DNA of 34,615 bases from Oscillospiraceae bacterium (GTDB taxonomy: Bacteria; Bacillota; Clostridia; Oscillospirales; Oscillospiraceae): positions 1 through 34,615 of the forward strand of contig CADAUZ010000027.1 in NCBI GenBank assembly GCA_902791215.1, given 5' to 3'. The first letter of the stretch is position 1. The number at the start of each line of letters is the position of its first letter. The notes under the pieces are model-generated. The model saw only the letters and a program-made list of their open reading frames with translations, was not told where the DNA came from and searched no databases. The translations under genes were made by a program, and so were the position numbers. Shown here piece by piece: positions 7,982 through 15,575 of the stretch.

Positions 7982-8518
7982 TTAGACTTCTTTGCCCATT
8001 CTGTAAGCCTGCTCCAGCGCGGGGTGCGACGGGTTTTCTCCCGCCGCGGTGACGCCGCCCATGAATGCGGTCCCGGCAAGCTTCGCGCGCTCGAAGCATT
8101 CGATCCAGCCCTCTACACCGCTCACGGCCCGCTGAGGCACAGTCTCCTCGTCCTCGGCGGCGGACGTCAGCAGATAGACGTCACGGAAGGCGTAGTCGCT
8201 GGGGAAGAGCGGGTTGAGGCGGTCGAGCAGCGTCTTGAGCTGGCCGGACATCTCGTAGTAATAGATCGGCGTGGCAAAGACCAGCACGTCGGCGTTCAGC
8301 GCCCTTTGGCAGATCACGTCCGCGTCGTCACGGATTACACAGCGCTTCTTCTCCTGACATACAAAGCAGCCGCGGCAGAAGTTTATTGTCTTGCCGCGCA
8401 GGGAGATCAGTTCCGCCTCATGTCCCGCCTCCTGTGCGCCCCGGGCAAAGGCCTTCGCCAGCGCCTCGGAATTGCTGTTTGCGCGGGGGCTTGTCGATAC
8501 GATCAATACTTTTTTCAT
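7982..8518 (-). CDS. Iron-sulfur flavoprotein-like / NADPH-dependent FMN reductase family protein
   Basis: A 178-residue flavodoxin-fold protein, likely an FMN-binding oxidoreductase. The FMN phosphate loop is STSPRANSNSEALA (8-21), and PIYYYEMSGQLKTLLDR is typical of the family. A compact Cys motif C48-x2-C51-x2-C54-x5-C60 matches the cluster-binding pattern of iron-sulfur flavoproteins, so it may carry a [4Fe-4S] centre. AGGAGG lies 5 bases before the ATG. It follows the lipoprotein gene by 15 bases and is probably co-transcribed with it from the promoter at 9113-9141. The electron donor and acceptor are unknown. Confidence 0.85.
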   Translation of the reverse strand: MKKVLIVSTSPRANSNSEALAKAFARGAQEAGHEAELISLRGKTINFCRGCFVCQEKKRCVIRDDADVICQRALNADVLVFATPIYYYEMSGQLKTLLDRLNPLFPSDYAFRDVYLLTSAAEDEETVPQRAVSGVEGWIECFERAKLAGTAFMGGVTAAGENPSHPALEQAYRMGKEV

Positions 8519-8533
8519 GTTTTCCTCCTGCTG

Positions 8534-9067
8534 TTATTCCAAAGATAGTGTGATGGCAATGTCGCCGTTGCCCAACAGCTCGCTCAGCTCCGACGCGGAC
8601 TTGTCCGCGATTTTCCCGAGTCGTGTATAGGCCCAGGAATTTGAGCCGTAGAATACGACGAGCTGGTTTCCGGCGTAGAGTACGATATCCCCGGCCTGGG
8701 TCGTCGTCTGGCGGTCTTCACGGGGCAGACTCTGACCGATGGGACCGACCTGCTCAAATCCACCGTACATGGACATCTGAATGTGCAGACCGTCGCGCGC
8801 GAGCTCCTTGAGCGCCGCAACAGATTCGTTGTCTTCCCAGATAACCTCGACATCGGTCTCGCCGATCTTCATGCGCATCATTTCCGTTTCCTCACTTTCT
8901 GCTGTGCTGTTCTGCGGCTGTTCCGTTCCGGGCGCTTCTTCCGGCGTGACCGCTTCGGGAGACGGTATCGGCTCCGGCGAGGCTGTTGCCGCACTTTGCG
9001 CACTGCCGCAGCCGACGCAGAGTGCTGCAATTACAATAATGAGTATCAGAGAGAGTATTGGCTTCAT
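8534..9067 (-). CDS. Cyclophilin-like-fold lipoprotein
   Basis: A 177-residue exported protein. It has a hydrophobic start (ILSLILIIVIAAL), a plausible lipidation Cys at C20 (LCVGC, a slightly irregular lipobox), and a Pro/Glu/Ser-rich linker to about residue 60. The C-terminal part, with GDIVLYAGNQLVVFYGSNSWAYTRLGKI, matches the cyclophilin-like (Cyclophil_like) domain often found beside flavodoxin genes in Clostridia. The start at 9067 has GGAGG 6 bases upstream. It heads a two-gene operon with the flavoprotein, suggesting a membrane-side partner in a redox function; that link is inference from neighbourhood. Confidence 0.75.
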   Translation of the reverse strand: MKPILSLILIIVIAALCVGCGSAQSAATASPEPIPSPEAVTPEEAPGTEQPQNSTAESEETEMMRMKIGETDVEVIWEDNESVAALKELARDGLHIQMSMYGGFEQVGPIGQSLPREDRQTTTQAGDIVLYAGNQLVVFYGSNSWAYTRLGKIADKSASELSELLGNGDIAITLSLE

Positions 9068-9112
9068 GCCCTGCCTCCTTCCGTTTTCTGCAGACAAGTC
9101 CACATTTTGGTA

Positions 9113-9141
9113 ATCATATCACAAATTGGGAGGCGGCGCAA
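9113..9141 (-). promoter_or_regulatory. Promoter of the lipoprotein-flavoprotein operon
   Basis: On the minus strand, TTGCGC (9141-9136), 17 bases and TATGAT (9118-9113), the latter preceded by TGA as an extended -10. The rest of the 9068-9377 gap holds only this promoter and the start region of the plus-strand peptide gene. Confidence 0.65.
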
Positions 9142-9269
9142 GCCACAGGCTCTGCCGCCGGTCAAGCAATCTGCAGGTCCGTGAACTGCGGGCTTCCCGC
9201 AAATGAAAAAGAAATCGCCCGGAAATAAAATCAAAGCTTGCGGCTGTGATACTTCTGTGACCGTCGGAT

Positions 9270-9277
9270 GCTATACT
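9270..9277 (+). promoter_or_regulatory. Extended -10 element before the Pro-rich peptide gene
   Basis: TGCTATACT (ending at 9277) is a good extended -10 on the plus strand. No convincing -35 is present at the right distance. It would give a leader of about 95 bases. Confidence 0.35.
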
Positions 9278-9377
9278 GTGCCCGTGCTGGAGAGAAAGAA
9301 ATAAATCCCGGTACAGAAACAAAACACGACAACAAAACACATATCATATAAAGGGAAAAGCAAAGGAGATTATCAAA

Positions 9378-9635
9378 ATGAATAACATTGAAAATAGGAA
9401 CGCACTGGGCGATATGGAAATGGCAGAAGTTGGCGGCGGCATGATTTGGCCCGGGATTCCTCCTATTGACCCGTTCAATCCTTTGAATGAGAATCGTCCG
9501 CTTCCGTTCCCCCAGGACCGCAGAGGAAATATGGCTCCCTTTGAGATGAATGCCAACCCGTATGCTCCATTTCAGAAAACCCAGGACCCTTACAATTATC
9601 CTATCACGCAACCCATCGATTATCCTTTTTGCTGA
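9378..9635 (+). CDS. Pro-rich peptide with a double-glycine-type leader
   Basis: An 85-residue peptide, unrecognised. Residues 10-21 fit the leader consensus of peptides exported by C39-peptidase ABC transporters: L at -12, E at -8, M at -7, V at -4, and GG at -2/-1 (G20-G21). Cleavage there would leave a 64-residue core with 15 prolines, aromatic residues and a terminal Cys (ends IDYPFC). GGAG lies 9 bases before the ATG. It is a lone plus-strand gene among minus-strand genes and shares a terminator with its convergent neighbour. No transporter, immunity or modification gene is visible nearby. It may be a bacteriocin-like or signalling peptide; a structural exported peptide is the alternative. 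Confidence 0.7.
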   Translation: MNNIENRNALGDMEMAEVGGGMIWPGIPPIDPFNPLNENRPLPFPQDRRGNMAPFEMNANPYAPFQKTQDPYNYPITQPIDYPFC

Positions 9636-9675
9636 GCGAATAAGAAAACATCCGATTAAATCCTGAAAAAACAAA

Positions 9676-9710
9676 CAAAAGCAGCCCGACCTGAAGCCGG
9701 ACTGCTTTTG
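9676..9710. terminator. Shared terminator between convergent genes
   Basis: CAAAAGCAG (9676-9684) and CTGCTTTTG (9702-9710) pair perfectly, with further partial pairing inside. On the minus strand it ends in TTTTGTTTGTTTTTT, serving the lipoprotein gene. On the plus strand it ends the Pro-rich peptide gene. Confidence 0.8.
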
Positions 9711-9733
9711 CATTGTCTGAGACTGGAGAAGAA

Positions 9734-10540
9734 TCACTTCACCGTGATTGCGGTTATATGCGGCTGGGGTCCTTCGTACCAGTACAGGAAGCCCTCGACA
9801 TCGACGGTATCGCCGACCTTGAGGTTCTTCACGGCTTCGTAAACCTCGCTGCCCGGAACAGTCAGGTAGCGGCGCACAACAAAGGTATACACGGCGCCGT
9901 TGATCTGCAAGTCAAAATAGAGGTCGCAGTTGCCGTCTTCACCGGAGTTGTCGTAGTTGTAGAAGAAGGCCGCTCCGTCGCCCTTGTCGGCAACAACGGC
10001 ATCCGAGACCTTGATGGCCTGGTTGATGTGCGCGGCAAGTTCATCCGTTCCGAGCATCTTTGTGATGTCCAAAGGCTCGGCGATAAAGCTGTCGCCTTCC
10101 ACAAAGCTGAAGCTGCCATCGACAACCTCGACCTCGCCGGACCATTCGCCCTTGTAGCCCTGGAAGGCAATCTTCTGGCCGGGGACCAGCTTCTCATAAT
10201 CCGCTTCCGGGCAGGCAACATCGTACAGGAAATAGGCGCCGTCTTTGTCAGCGGCGTAGATGGAGGTCTTGTTGTCCCACCAGGTGAGCTTGGCCTGGAC
10301 ATAGGCCTCGGCGTTGACAGGGCTGTCGACTTCGGCGGCGGCATAGTCTGCGTAGCTCATGAGCTTGGCAGGGGCTTCGGCAGCAGGAGCTTCCGTGGCG
10401 GCGGGCGCCTCAGTGGCAGCGGGTGTCTCGGGTGCAGCCGTGGGGGCGGGCGTCGCTGCGGGCGCAGCGGACTTTCCGCAGGCGGCCAGCGTAAAGAGCA
10501 TGGCGAGGGCAAGAATCAGGGCAAGATGTTTTTTCATCAT
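9734..10540 (-). CDS. OB-fold-like lipoprotein
   Basis: A 268-residue lipoprotein with lipobox LAAC (C21) and a repetitive Ala/Pro/Thr linker (about 23-58) that contains tandem TEAPAA units. The rest has no recognised enzyme motif. VGDTVDVEGFLYWYEGPQPHITAI at the C terminus reads like a small OB-fold (nucleic-acid/sugar-binding type), and LVPGQKIAFQGYKGEW like a second. Two ATGs (10540, 10537) are possible; GGAG lies 4 or 7 bases upstream, so the second is equally likely. It is transcribed alone from a promoter at 10571-10598. Its function is unknown. Confidence 0.75.
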   Translation of the reverse strand: MMKKHLALILALAMLFTLAACGKSAAPAATPAPTAAPETPAATEAPAATEAPAAEAPAKLMSYADYAAAEVDSPVNAEAYVQAKLTWWDNKTSIYAADKDGAYFLYDVACPEADYEKLVPGQKIAFQGYKGEWSGEVEVVDGSFSFVEGDSFIAEPLDITKMLGTDELAAHINQAIKVSDAVVADKGDGAAFFYNYDNSGEDGNCDLYFDLQINGAVYTFVVRRYLTVPGSEVYEAVKNLKVGDTVDVEGFLYWYEGPQPHITAITVK

Positions 10541-10570
10541 GGTTCTCCTTTATAAAGGTGTGATGTGTTT

Positions 10571-10598
10571 ATTATATCCTCTGTTCGAGGAAAATCAA
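10571..10598 (-). promoter_or_regulatory. Promoter of the OB-fold-like lipoprotein
   Basis: On the minus strand, TTGATT (10598-10593), 16 bases and a perfect TATAAT (10576-10571). The -35 overlaps the stop codon region of the upstream ABC binding-protein gene. Confidence 0.65.
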
Positions 10599-12205
10599 GG
10601 GCTGTCAGACGATTTTTGCTTTTTCCGCCGCCGGACGGTATCGTAGAGGAAAAACAGCGCGATCAGCACCCAGGCCGCGGCGAGGGAGGAGAGCAGCACC
10701 ACGGCAGTCTTCGGCAGCGGGCCGAGCCTGGCGGGTCCGCCCGCACCGGCGGCACTGATCTGATCCAGACGGTAAAGGGAATTGATATTGGAAAACAGCT
10801 TCTGCATGTAGGCATCGTCCACGCTCTGCTTGCGGCGGACGGATTTGGTGACCTCTTCGATCATCTGACCGGCGGCATCCCGCAGCGAGGCCGAGCCGTT
10901 GAAAACCGGCGTGGTGAAGGTGTTGGCGGTGTTCTCGAGCAGAAGCTTTGTCGCCGCGATCTTGACATCGTAATGCTCCGCGTTGTCCTCTCCCGCGCGG
11001 GACAGGTAATCCCGGTATTCCGCGCTCTCCCGCGCCTTTAAGGTGACGGGTACATAGCCCTCGGTTTCGGCATAGGCGATCTGCACGTCGTTCGTCAGCA
11101 GAAACTGGGTAAACAGCCACGAGGCCAGAACGATCTGGGGATCGGCTTTGTTGAAGATACAAAGCGACGGCCCCTGTGAGATCATGGAAGGATTCTCGGG
11201 GTCGAGCTGCGGAATGGGCCGTACGGCGGTCTCAAAGCGGACCAGTTTGTCGGGCGCGATGTCAATGAGCGGGGCGTCGCTGCCCATCCAGGTAGCGCCG
11301 GCCGTGGAGTCCACCGCGAAGAGGCATTGACCGGCGTTGAGGAAGTTTGCCGGGTAGGACGAGATCTTGAAGGTGGAGAAGGAGCCATGCCCGACGTGTT
11401 CGGCAATGGTGTCCAGAAAATCCTTCGTGTCGTCATTGAAGATCCGAATGTCACCGCTCGGGGTGGAATAGCCTGCGCCCTTCTGCCGGAGATACTGGAT
11501 CATCATATTGTCGGTGGACTTGTAGAGAAACGGGATCATGACCTTCTGGCCGTTTATCGCGTAGTTTCCCTCCGCGTCCTTTTGGGCGGCAAGGTCGGAG
11601 ACCTCCCACACAAAGTCCCAGGTCAGGATATCCGGCAGCTCATACCCCAGCTTTTCCAGCATGGTCTCGTTGATGTAGCAGGCCTCGGTCGAGCGCATAT
11701 AGGGTACGGCATAGCTGATTCCGCCGATTTGACACTCGACCATGAACTCCGGGATCAGCTCATCAGCCCCCGGCCCGTCATAGCGCAGCTCTTTCCCGCC
11801 GAAGCCGAAGTTCGGGTCTGCGAAGAGATCGTCCAGCGGCACCACCACATCCGCGCCGGTCATATAGGTGGCAATGTGGTCGGGGTAGGTGATGCAGACA
11901 TTGGGCGTTGTATCGGTGGCGATGTTGGTGATGACATCGTTGTAGATCTTGCCGTAGTCTGTATACAGGCGCAGATTTACCGTGATGTTGGGGTAGAGGG
12001 CTTCAAAATCGCGGATGGCCTTCTGATAGATGGCGGTCTGGGTTTTGTTGGTGTCGTTCTTGGCCCAGAAGCTGATCTCATACGGGCGGGAGGAATCAAA
12101 GCTTGCCGGCACGGCAAAGGCGATACGCGCCTTGGAGCCGTGGCAGCCGCAGAGGGAAAACAGCATCACAAGGCACAGCAGCACGGCGAAGAGACGTTTT
12201 TTCAT
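10595..12205 (-). CDS. Sugar ABC transporter solute-binding protein with C-terminal membrane helix
   Basis: A 536-residue family-1-type extracellular solute-binding protein. The lipobox is LCGC (C21). The segments EISFWAKNDTNKTQTAIYQKA, DFEALYPNITVNL and GISYAVPYMRSTEACYINE are typical of carbohydrate-binding lipoproteins. It is longer than usual (about 400-450): the C terminus adds a linker, a hydrophobic helix (TAVVLLSSLAAAWVLIALFFLY) and a basic RRRKKQK tail, so it may be anchored at both ends. It overlaps the upstream permease stop by 4 bases (ATGA), and AGGAGGG lies 8 bases before the ATG. It is the last gene of the ATPase-permease-permease-binding protein operon. The ligand is likely an oligosaccharide, unidentified. 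Confidence 0.9.
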   Translation of the reverse strand: MKKRLFAVLLCLVMLFSLCGCHGSKARIAFAVPASFDSSRPYEISFWAKNDTNKTQTAIYQKAIRDFEALYPNITVNLRLYTDYGKIYNDVITNIATDTTPNVCITYPDHIATYMTGADVVVPLDDLFADPNFGFGGKELRYDGPGADELIPEFMVECQIGGISYAVPYMRSTEACYINETMLEKLGYELPDILTWDFVWEVSDLAAQKDAEGNYAINGQKVMIPFLYKSTDNMMIQYLRQKGAGYSTPSGDIRIFNDDTKDFLDTIAEHVGHGSFSTFKISSYPANFLNAGQCLFAVDSTAGATWMGSDAPLIDIAPDKLVRFETAVRPIPQLDPENPSMISQGPSLCIFNKADPQIVLASWLFTQFLLTNDVQIAYAETEGYVPVTLKARESAEYRDYLSRAGEDNAEHYDVKIAATKLLLENTANTFTTPVFNGSASLRDAAGQMIEEVTKSVRRKQSVDDAYMQKLFSNINSLYRLDQISAAGAGGPARLGPLPKTAVVLLSSLAAAWVLIALFFLYDTVRRRKKQKSSDSP

Positions 12206-13065
12206 CCTTTCGTCCCTCCTCTCGAGACGCCTGCCATGATCTTTTTCCGGAAGATCAGAAACAGGACGATCAGCGGCACCGATATGACCACCACCGCCGC
12301 CATCATGGCAGGGATGTTCTCGCGCCCAAAGCCGTTTTCACGGATCTCCTGAATGCCGTTGGAGACCAGAAAACGGGTCTCGTCATCCGTAATGAGGCGG
12401 GGCCAGACATAGCTGTTCCAGCACTCGATGACCTTCAGGATCACGATCGTGACCACGGTGGGCTGGGAAATGGGCAGCATGACCTTGAACAGGTACTTGA
12501 GGTCCGAGGTGCCGTCCACCTTGGCGGCCTTGTACAGCTCCTCCGGGATCTGTTCGAAATTCTCCTTGAGCAGATAGATGTAAAAAACCGAGGTGACCGA
12601 AGGCAGGATCAGGCCCCAGAAGGTGTTGCGCATGCCCCAGTTGGTGATGGTCACGAAGTTTGTGATCACCACGAGTTCCGCCGGGATCATCATCAGGGAC
12701 AGAAACAGCCCGAAGACCAGATCCCGCCCGGGAAAGTCCAGCCGCGCAAAAGCATAGGCGGCAAAGATGATGACGACCATCATGATGGCCGTGGTGGCAA
12801 GGGTGAAGATGACAGTGTTGACAAAGTAGCGCGCCAGATTCACGGTCGTGAAGGCGTCCACATAGTTCTGCAATATGGGGGAGAGCGTGAAGAAGCTGGG
12901 GATGTATTCGGCGTTGTAGGCGCTGTAGCTTTTGACCGAGGTGAGCAGCATCCAGTAGAACGGGAAGAGGACGATCAGCGCCCAGAGGCCCAGCAGCGCA
13001 TAGGTAATGACGCTGCGGACCCTGCCGCGGCGTTTTACGCGCAGCGAATCTTTTTCGTAATCCAT
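12202..13065 (-). CDS. Sugar ABC transporter permease (MalG/UgpE type)
   Basis: A 287-residue inner-membrane protein of the MalG-like class with about six membrane helices. The EAA coupling motif reads EELYKAAKVDGTSDLKYLFKVMLPISQP. The N terminus has KDSLRVKRRGRVRSVITYALLGLWALIVLFPFYWMLLTS-type organisation, a basic stretch then a first helix. The longer open frame extends to 13488 over the neighbouring permease, but the start at 13065 has GGGAGG 7 bases upstream and matches family length. It starts 14 bases past the first permease and its stop overlaps the binding-protein start. It partners with the 13080-13970 permease. Confidence 0.93.
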   Translation of the reverse strand: MDYEKDSLRVKRRGRVRSVITYALLGLWALIVLFPFYWMLLTSVKSYSAYNAEYIPSFFTLSPILQNYVDAFTTVNLARYFVNTVIFTLATTAIMMVVIIFAAYAFARLDFPGRDLVFGLFLSLMMIPAELVVITNFVTITNWGMRNTFWGLILPSVTSVFYIYLLKENFEQIPEELYKAAKVDGTSDLKYLFKVMLPISQPTVVTIVILKVIECWNSYVWPRLITDDETRFLVSNGIQEIRENGFGRENIPAMMAAVVVISVPLIVLFLIFRKKIMAGVSRGGTKG

Positions 13066-13079
13066 CTTGCCGCCTCCCT

Positions 13080-13970
13080 TCAGAACTGTGTGCTCTTGCG
13101 GCCGATCATGAGGTTGATGACCGTGATGGTCAGCACGATGGCAAAGAGGATCAGCGCCGCTGCAGAGGCGTAGGACGGATAGCCGCCGCTGTCCCCGTAG
13201 AGCATGTCGTAAACATAGCCGACGATGGTGTTCATACCGGCGGCGTTGAGATTGGTGCCGAAAATGGCGACCTCGTCGCTGTAGGCCTTGAAGGCGCCGA
13301 TGAAGCCCGTAATCACCAGATAAAAGACCATGGGCGCGATCATAGGCAGGGTGATGCGGGTAAAGATCCGCAGGGGCGGCGTACCGTCGACCCGGGCGGC
13401 GTTGTAGTAATCCTGCGGCACGGAGGCCAGGGCCGAGGTGAGGATCAGAATCTTGAAGGGCATCACGACCCATACCGTGTAGATGCACATGACCAGGATC
13501 TTGGCCCAGTAGGGCCCGTCGATGAAATCCACCGACTGCCCGCCGAAGAATTGGATCAGCAGATTGATCAGACCGTCGGAGTACGGCGTCTTTTTAAAGA
13601 GAATCATGAACACCATGCCGACCGCCAGCGTATTGGTCACGTAAGGCAGAAAGAACACTGTCTGGAAGAAATCGCGCAGGCGCCGGATGGAATTGAGCCC
13701 CAGCGAGATCAGCAGCGCAAGGCCCGTCGAAACCGGCACGGTAATGATGACCAGAATAAAGGTGTTCTTTACCGCCTGCAGGAAATAGGGGTCATGCAGC
13801 ACATAGGAATAGTTGTAGAGTCCCGTGCCCCAGAAGGTCTGGGAGGCGGAGTTATAGCCCTCTTCAAAGGAGTAAACAAAAACGTCGATGAGCGGGTAGA
13901 CCATGAACACGCTCAGAAACGCAATAGCCGGCAGCAGGTACAGCCAGGCTTTCCAGTTCTTTTTCTGCAT
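13080..13970 (-). CDS. Sugar ABC transporter permease (MalF/UgpA type)
   Basis: A 296-residue inner-membrane protein with about six membrane helices and the EAA motif PQDYYNAARVDGTPPLRIF followed by TRITLPMIAP. It has the MalF/UgpA-class order, with FLPYVTNTLAVGMVF and the characteristic short periplasmic part. GGGAGG lies 5 bases before the ATG. It is the second gene of the operon, 12 bases after the ATPase gene, and would form the translocation pore with the downstream permease. Confidence 0.93.
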   Translation of the reverse strand: MQKKNWKAWLYLLPAIAFLSVFMVYPLIDVFVYSFEEGYNSASQTFWGTGLYNYSYVLHDPYFLQAVKNTFILVIITVPVSTGLALLISLGLNSIRRLRDFFQTVFFLPYVTNTLAVGMVFMILFKKTPYSDGLINLLIQFFGGQSVDFIDGPYWAKILVMCIYTVWVVMPFKILILTSALASVPQDYYNAARVDGTPPLRIFTRITLPMIAPMVFYLVITGFIGAFKAYSDEVAIFGTNLNAAGMNTIVGYVYDMLYGDSGGYPSYASAAALILFAIVLTITVINLMIGRKSTQF

Positions 13971-13982
13971 GCTCGCCTCCCG

Positions 13983-15083
13983 TCAGACAGCGGAGAAGGG
14001 GATGCGCTCACCCGTCCCGGCATCGAACAGATATGTCTTGAAGGGCTTGAGGCGAAAACGCACGCTGCCCGATTTCACCTGCGGCGTCTCCTCGGAGGGG
14101 ATGATCGAACGGATCGTTGTGCTGACCGCGGCGGGATGCGTGGAAACCACGCTGTGGTCGCGGCCCATGACCTCGACAGCCTGCAGGGCACAGCACAGGG
14201 GCCCGTCCTCCTGCAGCACGAAGCCCTCGGGGCGGACGCCGACCGTGAGCTTTTCCCGGTCGGCGCAGTCGACCTTCAGAACAGCGTCCTGGCCGATGTA
14301 CAGCTTGCCGTTTTCCACCCTTCCCTCGAAGAGGTTGATCTGCGGCGTGCCAAGGAATGTCGCAACGAAGAGATTGCAGGGTTCGTCATAGACGGTCTGG
14401 GGCTTGCCGATCTGATGCACGAAACCGTCCTTCATCACAATGATGAGGTCGGAAATGCTCATGGCCTCCTCCTGATCGTGCGTGACGAAAATGGTGGTGA
14501 CGCCGGTTTCGCGCTGAATGCGGCGGATCTCCTCCCTCGTCTGGAGGCGAAGCCGGGCATCGAGGTTACTCAGCGGTTCATCCAGCAGCAGCACCCGCGG
14601 CGTTTTGACCAGGGCGCGGGCGATGGCGACGCGCTGCTGCTGCCCGCCGGAGAGCTCCGCGGGCCTGCGGTCCAGCAGCATGTCGATCTGCACCAGGCGG
14701 GCCGCCTCTTCGGCGCGCCTGCGCATGTCCTCCTTTGAGGGCCTGGCTTCCCCTTTCAGGTTCTGGAGCGGGAAGAGGATATTCTGCAGGACGGTCATGT
14801 GCGGGTACAGCGCATAGTTCTGGAACACCAGCCCCACACCGCGGTTTTCGGGGGGGAGGTGGGTCACGTCGTCCTCGCCAAAGAAAATCCTGCCCTCCGT
14901 GGGCGTCTCGAGGCCGCAGATCAGGTTGAGCGTGGTGCTCTTTCCGCAGCCGGAAGGCCCGAGCAAGCCGATGAGCTGCCCGTCGGGGATCTCAAAAGTG
15001 AAATCGTTGACGGCGATCACGTCCCCGCCCTTTTTGCTGCGGCTGGGAAACCTCTTGGTCAGATGATCCAATACAACTTTCAT
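13983..15083 (-). CDS. Sugar ABC transporter ATPase (MalK/UgpC/MsmX type)
   Basis: A 366-residue ATPase. Walker A is GPSGCGKST (42-50), followed by Q-loop VFQNYALYPHMTV, signature LSGGQQQRVAIARAL, Walker B VLLLDEPLSNLD and H-loop VTHDQEEAMS. The C-terminal third is the TOBE-type regulatory domain of the MalK/UgpC class (VGVRPEG). The start at 15083 was chosen over an upstream TTG at 15101 because of the family N terminus; the ribosome site (AAGAGA) is weak. Encoding the ATPase first is unusual for Clostridia, which often share one MsmX-type ATPase among importers. Promoter and operator are at 15186-15214. Confidence 0.93.
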   Translation of the reverse strand: MKVVLDHLTKRFPSRSKKGGDVIAVNDFTFEIPDGQLIGLLGPSGCGKSTTLNLICGLETPTEGRIFFGEDDVTHLPPENRGVGLVFQNYALYPHMTVLQNILFPLQNLKGEARPSKEDMRRRAEEAARLVQIDMLLDRRPAELSGGQQQRVAIARALVKTPRVLLLDEPLSNLDARLRLQTREEIRRIQRETGVTTIFVTHDQEEAMSISDLIIVMKDGFVHQIGKPQTVYDEPCNLFVATFLGTPQINLFEGRVENGKLYIGQDAVLKVDCADREKLTVGVRPEGFVLQEDGPLCCALQAVEVMGRDHSVVSTHPAAVSTTIRSIIPSEETPQVKSGSVRFRLKPFKTYLFDAGTGERIPFSAV

Positions 15084-15185
15084 GGCAGTATCTCTTTTCA
15101 ATCGTAAGATTCAAGCCCATAGCCAAAATCAAGAAGACAGCCTTTTATCATTTGCCGGTCGGTCTTCCTTGAAACAGTCAATGAG

Positions 15186-15214
15186 ATTATATCTGAAAAG
15201 CGCTTGCTTTTCAA
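15186..15214 (-). promoter_or_regulatory. Promoter of the sugar ABC importer operon
   Basis: On the minus strand, TTGAAA (15214-15209), 17 bases and a perfect TATAAT (15191-15186). The leader to the ATPase gene is about 95 bases. Confidence 0.8.
15194..15213. promoter_or_regulatory. LacI-type operator inside the importer promoter
   Basis: TGAAAAGC and GCTTTTCA are exact reverse complements around four bases, and the centre contains the palindrome AAGCGCTT. The site fills the spacer between -35 and -10, the classic place for repression by a LacI/GalR-family sugar regulator. It does not fit the CcpA cre consensus closely. No LacI-family gene is in the window. Confidence 0.65.
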
Positions 15215-15384
15215 TATCGGAGTCACAAGATATATCCGTGCGCTGCCGCGCCATAAGGACGTTATCGTGTGCCCGCATTGTCGATCCTCTGCGGAGCCGG
15301 GGCCGCCCCGGACTCACCGGCGTCTTTCTGATAAAAGAAAACAGCCGTTTGACACTTTGGAACAGGAGATTAAATAAAACAATC

Positions 15385-15420
15385 AGCCCCGCCGGATCAG
15401 GGCTTTGATCCGGTGAGGCT
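15385..15420 (-). terminator. Terminator downstream of the 15576-17375 gene
   Basis: Arms 15385-15399 and 15406-15420 pair over 15 positions with one mismatch and one G-U around the loop GGGCTT. On the minus strand it is followed by GATTGTTTTATTT. The remainder of 15084-15575 shows only the importer promoter and a GC-rich dyad near 15297-15311. Confidence 0.75.
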
Positions 15421-15575
15421 TTGCTTATTCTGATTCTAATTTAAGTTCTTCCCCCGGCGTTTCCATCCGTGCGCGGATTTCTGCATGCGGGCGTTTGGGT
15501 TCGGCGGATTTTTCCGATCTTCGGATAAGCCTACGGATCGGTATCTCCTCCTGCGCTGAAAAGCAGCAAAAGCGG

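Noticed and set aside
12202-13488. A 428-residue reading of the MalG-type permease
   Set aside because: The extra N-terminal part overlaps the first permease in another frame and is His/Arg-rich noise; the start at 13065 has a good ribosome site.
15194-15213. Catabolite-response (CcpA cre) site
   Set aside because: The dyad is perfect but its spacing does not place the central CG as the cre consensus requires; a different LacI-family regulator fits better.
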